DNA of 64,000 nt from Paenibacillus sp. VTT E-133291 (GTDB lineage Bacteria; Bacillota; Bacilli; Paenibacillales; Paenibacillaceae): NCBI RefSeq assembly GCF_002264395.1, contig NZ_NFVA01000013.1, positions 1 through 64,000 on the forward strand. The letters run 5' to 3'. Positions 9,474 to 19,399 of the stretch are shown piece after piece (the stretch's first letter is position 1; each line of letters starts with the position of its first letter). A model generated the notes under the pieces. It was not told the DNA's origin. It made no database searches and saw only the letters and a list, made by a program, of their open reading frames with translations. Both the position numbers and the translations under genes were made by a program.

Positions 9474-10646
9474 TTATGAAGTTACAGTACCCTTTTGACT
9501 GAAGAAGGTCTTTAGCGCCTGGTACACTTCTTTTTTGTCTTTAATGACATAATGCATGAATTGCTCGTGCTTCAGATGACGATAAGCGGACATTAGTGTG
9601 CTGCTGCGGTTGTACTGATTCACTTCCCCGTAACCAAACATATTGCTTCGTTTTAGCAATTCTCCAATTAGCTTCACACAACGTTCGTTGTCGGAGGTGA
9701 GGTTATCGCCATCAGAGAAGTGAAACGGATAAATGTTGTACTGCGCTGGCGGGTATCGGCTATCGATAATCTCAATCGCTTTTTGATAGGCTGAGGAACA
9801 GATGGTTCCCCCACTCTCGCCACGAGTGAAGAAATCATGCTCGCTGACCTCTTTGGCCTCCGTATGGTGGGCGAGAAAGACAATCTCTACCTTCTCATAC
9901 TGGCGGCGCAGAAAACGGGTCATCCAGAAGAAGAAGCTGCGGGCGCAGTATTTTTCAAAAGATCCCATCGAACCTGACGTATCCATCATCGCAATAATGA
10001 CCGCATTGGAGTGAGGCGTTCGAATGTCATCCCATGTTTTGTAGCGCAGATCATCAGGACTTATGCTGTGAATGCCGGGATTTCCTCTGCTTGCATTACG
10101 CCGAAGATTCTCCAGCAGGGTACGTTTCTTATCGATGTTGGACATCATGCCTTTTTTACGGATATCGTTGAAGATGATGGATTTAACCTCAATCTCTTCC
10201 TTATTCTTGGGCTTCAGATGTGGCAACTCCATATCCTGAAACAAGATGTCCTCCAGATCCTCCAGATTGACCTCTGCTTCCACGGTGTCTTGACCAGGTT
10301 GATCGCCTGCTTTTTCCCCCTTGCCGGGCTGTGCAGACTGTGAATCCCGCCCAAGTACATCGCCGACCTGACTTTCCCCGTCGCCCTGTCCTACATGCTT
10401 TTGCTTACGAAAGTTATAAATAATTCGGTACTCATCCAGACTGCGAATCGGAACCTTAACAATCTGCTTACCGCCTGACAAAATAATATTTTCTTCGGTC
10501 ACGAGATCCGGCAAATTATCCTTAATAGCTTCTCTGACCTTTTGTTGATGACGCTCCTGATCCTGATGGCCTTTGCGATGAAGGGACCAGTCTTCTTTTG
10601 AGACTACAAAGGAAAAGGGACCAGATGAATGCGACAGGATGACCAC
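9474..10646 (-). CDS. yhbH: YhbH-family sporulation protein (DUF444, von Willebrand A-like)
   Basis: Member of the DUF444 family, made during sporulation in Bacillus; its biochemical role is not known to me. The C-terminal half carries a von Willebrand A fold with a MIDAS motif ([11 protein letters not shown]). A Gly/Gln-rich linker precedes it. The N-terminal [14 protein letters not shown] is typical of the family. The start is uncertain: GGGAGG is followed eight bases later by CTG (10637), giving [12 protein letters not shown]. The conventional GTG at 10646 overlaps the ribosome site. An upstream ATG at 10748 would add 34 atypical residues. The length from GTG (390) fits Bacillus YhbH (about 390). 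Confidence 0.85.
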   Translation of the reverse strand: MVILSHSSGPFSFVVSKEDWSLHRKGHQDQERHQQKVREAIKDNLPDLVTEENIILSGGKQIVKVPIRSLDEYRIIYNFRKQKHVGQGDGESQVGDVLGRDSQSAQPGKGEKAGDQPGQDTVEAEVNLEDLEDILFQDMELPHLKPKNKEEIEVKSIIFNDIRKKGMMSNIDKKRTLLENLRRNASRGNPGIHSISPDDLRYKTWDDIRTPHSNAVIIAMMDTSGSMGSFEKYCARSFFFWMTRFLRRQYEKVEIVFLAHHTEAKEVSEHDFFTRGESGGTICSSAYQKAIEIIDSRYPPAQYNIYPFHFSDGDNLTSDNERCVKLIGELLKRSNMFGYGEVNQYNRSSTLMSAYRHLKHEQFMHYVIKDKKEVYQALKTFFSQKGTVTS

Positions 10647-10858
10647 CTCCCATGGAATATAAATGTTAATCGAGGGAACCTTTTGCAAAGCCTCACTTTG
10701 TGAGGATGTTTTGAAAATATAAGAAAGTATAGGTTTTACCCTATCCATTATCCTTATATTTCTACGAGAAACGGTTATCGTCTTTAGAAGATGACAACGT
10801 CGTTTCTTCTTGGGTTGTAACTAAAGTATATTCATGGGGATGGGGGATATGTGATTTC

Positions 10859-12544
10859 TTATTCGCTGATCTCATCCACGGTCAATGTATAACTGTTCGA
10901 CTGGCTCTCGCCAGCATATTCACGTCCATCCAAATTGAAAGAATATTGAGCGGTTACTAAGCCTTTAAGGAAACGGATCATTACATGTTCACTTACCCTG
11001 ACAAAATAATGGATGTTTACAGTAGCAGCACCTTTGACTGTCCCTAGCGACAAGATACCGTTAAATGAAGATTGTGGATTTGGAATTCCGTCAATCACAA
11101 TACTGCTAGGATCAATAAGACATTCCTCCGGTGATAGCCGATCAAGGGATATTTTTGCTGGCCAATTCCCACTATTCGTTAGGGAGACCCAGCACTGGAC
11201 ATGTTCTCCTTCTTCCACAAGGGTAGGCTTTGCATGAGTTTCGAGAGAAATCACAGGTGTGACGATTAAGGTAGTAACGGTATTGGAACGAGAGGTTTGT
11301 CTTACTGTTCGTCCGTCCGGGAGTACAAAAGTATACTGAACACTTCCATGGTTTTGTACAGCTCCGATGGCCTGAATGTTTATAGCTGCGGGGACGCTCA
11401 CTTGAAAGACTACGACTGCTGAAGTTCCGCCTCTTAAAGTACCAAGCTGAATGCCGTCTGCGGGACGGGCTCCTTTTTGCATGACTCCATTTAACAGAAC
11501 ACTATCCCATACGAAAAGAGTGCCGGGAGGAATAGCATCCGTCAGGATTGCATTTACGGCCAAGTTCCCGCTGTTGCTTACAGTTAGTTCATATCTTAGG
11601 TTGTCACCTGGAGCTGCTGTAACATGATCTACTCTCTTGCTGATGGTGACACCTGCCAGAACAAGTGAGACAACGACGGTGTTACTCTCGGTTATATTGG
11701 GATCGTCATCGACGGTATAAATGACAGTTGCCCGATTAGTCAGGTCCAAGGATGGAGGGATCTCAGTCACTCGAACACGAAAAGAAATATCAATACTTAG
11801 GTCTTTATCAAGCTGACCGATTCCTATTCCTTGCATAGGATCTGATTCTGGATAATAGACTCCACCTGCAATGACGCTCCCTGGAATGAACACAGCTCCG
11901 TTCGGAATAGATATCGTTGCGCTGATTTGATTTAATAGGCTGTTACCTTCGTTCGTGAGCCGTAATGTATAGGTAACTACATCGCCTATAAAAGAGGTCG
12001 GAGTGCTTGCGGTCAACGAGGTAGAGAGCTGATACGAAAGCAAAGAAACGAATACGGAATTAGAATATAAATCCCCGTTAATGATTCTTCCCTCCGGTGT
12101 AGCAAAAGAAAAACGGCCTAGTGCTTTATTTTGTAGCACAAGCGTAGAAGGCAGTGAGATGATAACGACTTGAAAGGCGATGTTCACCTGACTCTGTGGA
12201 GCGATGGAACCTAGCGTTATGCCTGAAGACGGTGTAGCCCCTGGGAGAGGCACACCGTCTCTAAGCACGCTGTTAGAAATAAAGGATACACCCTCTGGAA
12301 GAGTGTCGTACACAGTTACCACAGCTTCTGTGTTTCCATTGTTGGAAGCTGTAATGGTATACACTAGAGTGTCACCTAATGAGGCATGGGATTTGTCTGT
12401 ACTCTTCAGCAATGAAAGCACGGGGCCCACGACCGGGGTGTTAACGGTATTGGAATAGACAATGCCGTCAACACCCGCTGCCGAGTTGAAGAGTACCATA
12501 GATTGATTGGTTACGACAGGCTGGGTACGTGAGCCGGGAATCAT
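10859..12544 (-). CDS. C-terminal part of a split DUF11 repeat protein
   Basis: A 561-residue frame. It begins in the middle of a DUF11-type beta-sandwich repeat (PVVTNQSMVLFNS..., residues 1-43) and continues with four further diverged repeats starting at about 44, 174, 301 and 435. It ends with SYTLTVDEISE and has no sorting signal or membrane anchor. Its ATG shares four bases with the stop of the upstream 2245-residue frame, lacks its own ribosome site, and supplies exactly the missing half of that protein's last repeat. I read it as the 3' part of one gene broken by a one-base frameshift. Coupled re-initiation at the ATGA overlap could still produce it. Confidence 0.75.
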   Translation of the reverse strand: MIPGSRTQPVVTNQSMVLFNSAAGVDGIVYSNTVNTPVVGPVLSLLKSTDKSHASLGDTLVYTITASNNGNTEAVVTVYDTLPEGVSFISNSVLRDGVPLPGATPSSGITLGSIAPQSQVNIAFQVVIISLPSTLVLQNKALGRFSFATPEGRIINGDLYSNSVFVSLLSYQLSTSLTASTPTSFIGDVVTYTLRLTNEGNSLLNQISATISIPNGAVFIPGSVIAGGVYYPESDPMQGIGIGQLDKDLSIDISFRVRVTEIPPSLDLTNRATVIYTVDDDPNITESNTVVVSLVLAGVTISKRVDHVTAAPGDNLRYELTVSNSGNLAVNAILTDAIPPGTLFVWDSVLLNGVMQKGARPADGIQLGTLRGGTSAVVVFQVSVPAAINIQAIGAVQNHGSVQYTFVLPDGRTVRQTSRSNTVTTLIVTPVISLETHAKPTLVEEGEHVQCWVSLTNSGNWPAKISLDRLSPEECLIDPSSIVIDGIPNPQSSFNGILSLGTVKGAATVNIHYFVRVSEHVMIRFLKGLVTAQYSFNLDGREYAGESQSNSYTLTVDEISE

Positions 12545-15500
12545 AACGCTACTACCTGAACCTGGAAGGTGATGGTTGAGGAAGCACCAGCAGCAATCGT
12601 TCCGATGGCAATACCGGAAGCCGGGCTGCCATTAGGTCGTGGGGTTCCGTCTACAGTGATGCTGCCTGTTACAAACTGGCTGCCTGCTGGGATAGGGTCA
12701 ACCATGATGACGTTATTCACAGGTGAAATTCCCAAATTGGTAACAACAATTGTATAAGTGATGATGTCGCCGACCACAGCATCTACAGAGGCAGTGCTCT
12801 TAACGACACTTACATCCGGAGAAGAAACAGGGATAATTAAGACGTTCGAAACTGAAGTTCCAGTGAGTAGACGACCATCTGGTGGTGTGAACGAGAACGT
12901 TGATGAAGCTTGATTGACTAACTGCTGCGGTGACGGAAGAGAAGCTACTGTAACCTGAAGGGTTATGGTCACTGTTATTGTGCTTCCCGGAGCAACTGCT
13001 CCAATATTTAATCCAGTAGACGGGTCGGATCCTGGTTGCGGCACTCCGTTAACAAGTACGCTATTTGGAACAAAGATAGCTCCGCTAGGAATCGTATCAG
13101 TTATGACTACATTTGCTGTGAGATTACCAGTATTCGTTACATTCAGGGAGTACGTAATCGTATCTCCGACAGTTGCAGCAGTTCTATCCGCACCTTTGAT
13201 AACAACGATGATAGGCTGATAAACAGGAATAACAAGCGTATTAGAGAATGAAGATCCTGAGAATGCCCCAGATGTGAAGCTTACGGAAGCTTGGTCGGTT
13301 AACGTAGCAGGATTAGGCAGCACATTGACGATAGTGTTGAACGAGATATTGACTGAAACGCCCGGTGCAATGGTGCCGAGTGAGATGCCATTCGCAGGAT
13401 TGGCATTAAGATGTGGAATACCATCAACGAGCACACTCCCAGTGACAAATGTAGATCCAGCCGGTATTGGATCACTAATATTTACGTTGTTGATGTTGGC
13501 TATTCCACTATTGGTAACCGTCATGTTGTAGGTAATAGTATCGCCAACAACGGCATCTGTAGCTGGTGAAGACTTAGTTACGATGACATTTGGTGAAGAT
13601 ACGGAAATCGAAGTTGAATTGGAATTGATCGAACTGTTAAATGTCCGACCATCAGGCAAGGTGTAAGCAAAGGCTACGGAAGCTTGGTTTATCAGCTGCT
13701 GGCTTGCTGGCAGTGTTGTAATGAGTACTGAGAACATGACAGACAGTGTTGCACCTGCGGATATTACACCAAGTGGAATGCCAGCTGCAGGATCTGCTCC
13801 TGGAGCCGGAGCGCCTTGAATAAGTACGCTATTAGGCACAAAAGTCGTTCCGGAAGGGATGGTATCACTTAGAGTAGCTAAAGCCCCGTAATTCCCTGTA
13901 TTGGTTACGTTAATTGTATAGGTTATGGTATCACCGACGGTCGCTTGAACTGTATTGGAGCTTTTTGCTGCGGCTAGAATCGGTAAATAAATAGGCGTTG
14001 ATACAATGTTAGAAAAGGCTACATTAGAGAGTACTCCTGAGGTGAAGCTAACGGTTGACTGGTTATTTAGTAGACCTGAAGGCGGCAATGAGACTGTGTT
14101 CACCGTGAAGGCTACAGTTACGGTTACACCTGGTGCGATACTGCCTAAGGTTACCCCCGTGGCAGGGCTGCCCCCCGCACGAGGCACACCATTAACAAGA
14201 ACACTGCCGGATACAAATGTAGTACCCGCAGGAAGGGCATCCGTGAAGACGGCGTTATTCACCGTTTCAATTCCGTTATTGGTAATCGTAACCGTATAGG
14301 TAATCGTATCACCCACCGTTGTTGATGTGGTAGGTGTAGATTTTACTACAGCCAGATTTGGTGAAGAGACAGGGATAGTAATTGTATTGGATAGGACGGA
14401 ACTACCAAGTGTGCGGCCGTCAGGCAATGTGAAGCTATAGGCTACGGTACCCTGATTGACCAACTGCTGAGGATTGGGCAGTGAGGTGATATCAACAGTG
14501 AATACTACTGCAGTAGTGGCACCGGGTGCAATAACTCCAGCTGGAATCCCCGTAGATGGATCCGCTTGCGCTAAGGGGAGTCCATTAATGAGTACACTAT
14601 TCGGAACGAAGGTAGTACCCGCAGGAATATTGTCCGTAATGATTAAGCTTGCCGGATAGTTCCCTGTGTTGCTCACGGTCAGGGTGTAGCTAACAGCGTC
14701 ACCTGTTGTAGCGTTATTCGTACTTGCTGTTTTGACGACCGAGATGTTCGGCTGGTACACAGGAATGGTAACTGTATTGGAGAAAGTCGAACCGGAAAAA
14801 ACACCTGATGTAAAGGTTACAGATGCCTTATTGATAAGTGAAGCAGTAGGAGGAACAGAGGTCACGATAACACTGTATGCAACTAGAGTCGAAGCTCCAG
14901 GCGCTAGGGTACCAATTGATATCCCCGAAGAAGGGTTCAGGTTTGGAAAAGGCACTCCATTCACGGATACGCTACCTGTTACAAAAGCAGCACCGGTTGG
15001 TGTTGGATCATTAAGTATTACGCTATTGACAGCTTCTATACCGCTATTTGTAATATTTACGTTATAAGTGACCGTATCTCCGATCGCTACGGAAGTTGAG
15101 GTTGAGCTTTTGGCAACGATGATGTTAGGAGCTGAGACTTGTAGTGTGACTGTATTAGATACAGCATTTCCGCTTAAAGGTCTACCGTCAGGAGGGGTAA
15201 AGGTAAAGCTTGCAGAAGCTTGATTGCTGATTTGTTGTGGTGATGGCAGCGTCACGATATTAACAGAGAAGCTAACAGGGATACTGGCCCCTGGCGCCAC
15301 ACTGCCTACAGCTATGCCGGTATCGGGCGCTGCACCTGGCTGCGGCATGCCTCCTACAATAACACTGTTAGGATTAAAGACAGTTCCAACAGGAATGTTA
15401 TCGGTTAAAGTTACATTTGCAGCAAGATTACCTGTATTACTTACAACCACCGTGTAGATGACTGTATCACCTACAACCAGTGCATCGGCATCTCCATCTC

Positions 15501-18500
15501 CATCGACTGCACTTTTTAATAAGGAGATCTGTGGTTGAGTGACTGGTGTGCTAGTAATGTTAGATGAAGAAGAACCGGAGAATACACCGGATGTAAAACT
15601 GACGGATGACTGATTATTAATCTGTGATGGTATCGGCATCGTTATCCTCACCTCGAATGTTACGGTAGCTGTGGCGCCTGGACCCAGACTACCGATTGGA
15701 ATGCCGGCGGACGGAACTGCTAGCGGCTGGGTAATGCCGCCTACAATTACGGTTCCGGGAATAAAAGCTGCATTCTCAGGCAGTGGATCGCTGAGAATGA
15801 TGTTGCTAACTGTAGCAATACTGTTGTTCGTCAATACAGAGGTGAATGTAAGGATATCACCTGTAACGGCGTCAGTAGCATTCACGCTTTTAATGACACT
15901 GACGTTAGGTGCAGAAACAGGGACAGAGAGCGTATTCGACACTACATTTCCTCCAAGTTGACGCCCATCTGGGAGGGTGTAGCTATATGTTGCTGAAGCG
16001 GAGTTTAGCAACACCTGTGTAGGTGGTAATGCAGTTATCGTGACCAGAAAGCTTACGGACACACTGTCACCTGGTGCCAATGGGCCTACAGGAATGCCGG
16101 TTACAGGATTGTAGCCGGGTAAAGGTGTTCCACCTATGATTACACTATTAGCGTTAAATACAGCTTGGGGTGGAAGCGTATCAGTCAATAGTAGTGTGGT
16201 TGCAATATTTCCTGTATTGCTAATGAGGATCGAGTAAGACAAAGATCCCCCAACGGATGCCTGAGCTGTATTCGCGCTTTTGACCATACTAATGATCGGT
16301 TGATAAACAGGAGTTACTACTGTATTCGAGAGTGAGGAACCGGTAAAGGCACCGGAGGTGAAAGAAGCGCTGGCTCTGTTTGCAAACTGTGCTGGATTTG
16401 GTAAAGAAGAAACGTTCACTTTAAAAGAAAGTGTTGTAGAGTTGCCTGCAGCGATACTACTAATAGATATTCCTGTATTTGGATTTGCGGCTGGCACCGA
16501 TGAGCCGCCAACAATAACGCTACCTGCTACAAAGGTGCCTCCAGTAGGAATGGGGTCAGAGACGACGATGTTACTCACAGCTACGCTACTTGTGTTGGAC
16601 ACTGTGATTGTGTAAGTCAGATTCTCTCCGACTGCGACATCTGCAACGCTTGCGGTTTTGCTTAGCGTAACATTAGGGGCAGAGACAGGGATGCTGACGG
16701 TGTTTGATTGGCTAGTTCCGGATAAGGATCTGCCGCTTGGTAATTGGTAGGTGTAACTGCTACTGGCTAGATTGTTCAGAACAGGTGGTGAAGGAAGAGA
16801 TTGGACAGTGACTAGAAATGTTACGGGCACAACAGTTCCTAAGGCCACTGTACCTAGATTAATGCCTGTAAGTGGAGAATCTGTTGGTCGTGCGACTCCG
16901 TTTACAGTCACACTACCCGATACAAAGGTAGCCCCTGAGGGAATATTGTCGGTTAAGGTTACAGCAGCTCCAATATTTCCAGAATTCTGAACATTTAACG
17001 TATAAAGAACATTGCCACCTACGGTTGCACTAGCGGTGTTCGAGCTTTTAACAATTTGAATGCTGGGTTGATATACTGGAGTCGTAGTTGTGTTGGAAAG
17101 TGAAATACCAGTAAAGGCTCCTGAACTGTAGGATGCTGTAGACTTGTTTAATAGCTGTGCTGGACTAGGCAATGAGATAACATTGACCTGAAAGGTGACG
17201 GTAACCGAACTCCCTGCAGCGATTGAACCAACAGTAATACCTGTTCCTGGATTTGCAGAGGGTTGTGACGTCCCTGCAACTGTAACACTTCCCGAAACCA
17301 GTGAAGTCCCAGTGGGTATGGTGTCTGTAAGGATGACATTAGTAACTGCTTCGATCCCGTTGTTAGTGATAACGGAGGTATAAAGGAGTGTATCGCCAAC
17401 AGCGACATCAGCAAATCCTGCGCTTTTGACCACGGCAACATTAGGGAGTCTCACTGGAATAGACAAAGTATTGGATGAGGCTGATCCAGCAATAATTCGC
17501 CCATCTGGAACCTGAAAGGTATAAGCAGCGCTTGCTTGGTCGACCAGTTGCGGTGGAGATGGAAGGCTGTTGACTAAGACACGAAATTGAACAGTAGAGC
17601 TGCCTCCAGCAGCGATCGTCCCAATAGCAATTCCTGTAGCTGGATTTCCAGCGACAGGAGATCCATTGACGGTAAAGCTACCTGCAACATAAGAGCTCCC
17701 CGTAGGAATATTATCCGTAACTGTTGTTAGCGCACCGATATTACCAGTGTTGGTGATTTGAAGTGTATAGGTAATTTGATCTCCGACGGTCGCATTTGCA
17801 GTATTTGCTGATTTTACAATGTTAAGGATGGGCGAATATACGGGTAAAGTTACCGTATTGGATGGAATGACCCCCGTCATGATAGAACCGCCAGCTACAC
17901 TTTGAAATGTAAAAGCAGCATTTGCGGTGTTAGCGATATTCTGCGGACTTGGTGGTAATGAAGTGACTTTAGCTTGATATGTAACCGTTATTGAAGTGCT
18001 CAGAGCCAATGACCCCAAAGAGATTCCTGCTGTAATGTCAAAGGTGGGCCTTGCGACGCCGGCCACTACAACGCTTCCGGTGACAAAGGTCGATCCTGCT
18101 GGCAGCGCATCTGATAAAACGACGCTAGCCGCACTCGCTGTTCCAGTATTACTGACGATTACAGTGTAAGTTACCGTATCTCCGACAATCGGACCGGACA
18201 CATTGGCACTTTTAGTAACGTTTATTTTAGGTGCATTAATATCTACTTGTATGGCATTTCCATTAAGTACATAAGCATCACCGGAGGTAGTTAATTGTAA
18301 AATCGCTGAAGACTGATTATTTGCAAGTCTGGCTGACACGTCGACATTAGTAATGTCCCAGCCTTGTCGGCCACCGATGATGTTGGTGCCGGGATTTCCG
18401 TTTGTTTGATTGCGATTTCCGAATGTTCCAGTGGTATCCAGTACACCTAGATCGTTGTTAATCTGTGAAGCGAAGAAGTTGTTGGAAAAGTTATTGGGTC

Positions 18501-19278
18501 CTGATAAAGCTACGAGCGTTGTTGATGTAGGCCCGAACAATGCCTGGTCTCCCGAACGGTTCGCATCACCCTCCTGTGCGCTAAATAGTGCCCTACCTCC
18601 AAGTGCACCTGTAATTGGAGTTGCAAAGCCTGTTATTGTAGTAGAGACTGGTGCTGAAGTTGCCTGTACAAGTATTGCACCTGCCCGTAAGGACATATTA
18701 CGGAAGGGCAAGGATGTATTTTGATAGATTACACCAAGTGTCCAGCCCGCATGGTTAGCTGTGGAATCACTAGGAATAACGATCGTGCCAACTACACCAC
18801 CAGTGGTGTAGGTTCCGGCACCGCCTTGTGAAATAATACTGGTGACATTAGCAGAACGAACATATGCAGATGCGCCATTTCCTAAATCAACAGTATTACT
18901 AGTTACTGCATCGGGAGTTATGCTGAACGTACTCCCGGCAGGATTTATCAAAGAGACAGGGTTGTTTATTGCTGCACTGAGGTTTACGGTTCCATTGATA
19001 TAGGTTCCGCCCCATATCAGCTCTGCATATAGCACAGTGCTGCCTGATGGCAGGACCAGTATAGCGGATGAACTGTTGCTCGTATAAAGACTTGTAGTTC
19101 CATTGGGATAGGTGCCAAAAATAGATGTAGTGTTAACAGTGGTGAAACCGCCGATGCTGTCTAGTGTCCCTGGCACTCCGACCGTATCGGAGCGACTAAG
19201 TCCAAGTGTGTTGCCCGTAAATGTGATAGCACCGGTCGCATTGATCGTTGCCCGTACGACTAGTGGAATGATTCTCAC
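12541..19278 (-). CDS. Giant DUF11 repeat protein, N-terminal part of a split gene
   Basis: A 2245-residue protein. A unique N-terminal domain (about 1-345) is followed by fourteen complete repeats of about 128-134 residues and one truncated repeat. Each repeat opens with a pattern like VVKSxxxxxATVGDTITYTxxVTNTG and contains FVxGSVxVNG. Two subtypes alternate, one ending near PDGRxLSG, the other near TSGxFSG. Such DUF11 sandwiches build extended surface proteins. No signal peptide, LPXTG or membrane helix is visible, so location is open; a spore-surface or non-classically exported role is speculation. The conventional GTG at 19278 overlaps the AAGGAGG site; ATT at 19269, eight bases after AGGAGG, fits better. 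The frame stops inside the fifteenth repeat. Confidence 0.8.
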   Translation of the reverse strand: MRIIPLVVRATINATGAITFTGNTLGLSRSDTVGVPGTLDSIGGFTTVNTTSIFGTYPNGTTSLYTSNSSSAILVLPSGSTVLYAELIWGGTYINGTVNLSAAINNPVSLINPAGSTFSITPDAVTSNTVDLGNGASAYVRSANVTSIISQGGAGTYTTGGVVGTIVIPSDSTANHAGWTLGVIYQNTSLPFRNMSLRAGAILVQATSAPVSTTITGFATPITGALGGRALFSAQEGDANRSGDQALFGPTSTTLVALSGPNNFSNNFFASQINNDLGVLDTTGTFGNRNQTNGNPGTNIIGGRQGWDITNVDVSARLANNQSSAILQLTTSGDAYVLNGNAIQVDINAPKINVTKSANVSGPIVGDTVTYTVIVSNTGTASAASVVLSDALPAGSTFVTGSVVVAGVARPTFDITAGISLGSLALSTSITVTYQAKVTSLPPSPQNIANTANAAFTFQSVAGGSIMTGVIPSNTVTLPVYSPILNIVKSANTANATVGDQITYTLQITNTGNIGALTTVTDNIPTGSSYVAGSFTVNGSPVAGNPATGIAIGTIAAGGSSTVQFRVLVNSLPSPPQLVDQASAAYTFQVPDGRIIAGSASSNTLSIPVRLPNVAVVKSAGFADVAVGDTLLYTSVITNNGIEAVTNVILTDTIPTGTSLVSGSVTVAGTSQPSANPGTGITVGSIAAGSSVTVTFQVNVISLPSPAQLLNKSTASYSSGAFTGISLSNTTTTPVYQPSIQIVKSSNTASATVGGNVLYTLNVQNSGNIGAAVTLTDNIPSGATFVSGSVTVNGVARPTDSPLTGINLGTVALGTVVPVTFLVTVQSLPSPPVLNNLASSSYTYQLPSGRSLSGTSQSNTVSIPVSAPNVTLSKTASVADVAVGENLTYTITVSNTSSVAVSNIVVSDPIPTGGTFVAGSVIVGGSSVPAANPNTGISISSIAAGNSTTLSFKVNVSSLPNPAQFANRASASFTSGAFTGSSLSNTVVTPVYQPIISMVKSANTAQASVGGSLSYSILISNTGNIATTLLLTDTLPPQAVFNANSVIIGGTPLPGYNPVTGIPVGPLAPGDSVSVSFLVTITALPPTQVLLNSASATYSYTLPDGRQLGGNVVSNTLSVPVSAPNVSVIKSVNATDAVTGDILTFTSVLTNNSIATVSNIILSDPLPENAAFIPGTVIVGGITQPLAVPSAGIPIGSLGPGATATVTFEVRITMPIPSQINNQSSVSFTSGVFSGSSSSNITSTPVTQPQISLLKSAVDGDGDADALVVGDTVIYTVVVSNTGNLAANVTLTDNIPVGTVFNPNSVIVGGMPQPGAAPDTGIAVGSVAPGASIPVSFSVNIVTLPSPQQISNQASASFTFTPPDGRPLSGNAVSNTVTLQVSAPNIIVAKSSTSTSVAIGDTVTYNVNITNSGIEAVNSVILNDPTPTGAAFVTGSVSVNGVPFPNLNPSSGISIGTLAPGASTLVAYSVIVTSVPPTASLINKASVTFTSGVFSGSTFSNTVTIPVYQPNISVVKTASTNNATTGDAVSYTLTVSNTGNYPASLIITDNIPAGTTFVPNSVLINGLPLAQADPSTGIPAGVIAPGATTAVVFTVDITSLPNPQQLVNQGTVAYSFTLPDGRTLGSSVLSNTITIPVSSPNLAVVKSTPTTSTTVGDTITYTVTITNNGIETVNNAVFTDALPAGTTFVSGSVLVNGVPRAGGSPATGVTLGSIAPGVTVTVAFTVNTVSLPPSGLLNNQSTVSFTSGVLSNVAFSNIVSTPIYLPILAAAKSSNTVQATVGDTITYTINVTNTGNYGALATLSDTIPSGTTFVPNSVLIQGAPAPGADPAAGIPLGVISAGATLSVMFSVLITTLPASQQLINQASVAFAYTLPDGRTFNSSINSNSTSISVSSPNVIVTKSSPATDAVVGDTITYNMTVTNSGIANINNVNISDPIPAGSTFVTGSVLVDGIPHLNANPANGISLGTIAPGVSVNISFNTIVNVLPNPATLTDQASVSFTSGAFSGSSFSNTLVIPVYQPIIVVIKGADRTAATVGDTITYSLNVTNTGNLTANVVITDTIPSGAIFVPNSVLVNGVPQPGSDPSTGLNIGAVAPGSTITVTITLQVTVASLPSPQQLVNQASSTFSFTPPDGRLLTGTSVSNVLIIPVSSPDVSVVKSTASVDAVVGDIITYTIVVTNLGISPVNNVIMVDPIPAGSQFVTGSITVDGTPRPNGSPASGIAIGTIAAGASSTITFQVQVVAL

Positions 19279-19300
19279 CTCCTTCGAGGTTAATTTGCTT

Positions 19301-19334
19301 TTAAAAAAGTGAACCGTCCCATAATCAGGACGGC
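19301..19334 (-). terminator. Hairpin between the methyltransferase gene and the DUF11 gene
   Basis: On the minus strand CCGTCC pairs with GGACGG and is followed after a few bases by TTTTTT. It would end transcripts of the methyltransferase gene. If the -10 box at 19379-19386 is real, it instead sits in the DUF11 leader and could act as an attenuator. Confidence 0.5.
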
Positions 19335-19378
19335 ACAGTTAATACCTGTATGTTAGCCTATGATGTAATTCGGGTATA

Positions 19379-19386
19379 ATTGTATG
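19379..19386 (-). promoter_or_regulatory. SigmaE-like -10 box before the DUF11 gene
   Basis: The minus strand reads CATACAAT, a perfect match to the -10 consensus of mother-cell sigmaE (CATACAMT). The -35 region (CTATAA at about 13 bases) is only a fair match. An overlapping TATAAT on the plus strand is a competing explanation. If genuine, the giant repeat protein would be made during sporulation. Confidence 0.3.
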
Positions 19387-19399
19387 TCCCATCAATAAA

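Noticed and set aside
12530..12550. Programmed -1 ribosomal frameshift in the DUF11 gene
   Set aside because: No slippery heptamer of the X-XXY-YYZ kind is present before the stop and no clear stimulatory hairpin; a plain indel or coupled re-initiation is simpler.
12541..18240. CRISPR-like or satellite repeats
   Set aside because: The periodicity comes from coding repeats of about 390 bases with diverged DNA; there are no short identical repeats with unique spacers.
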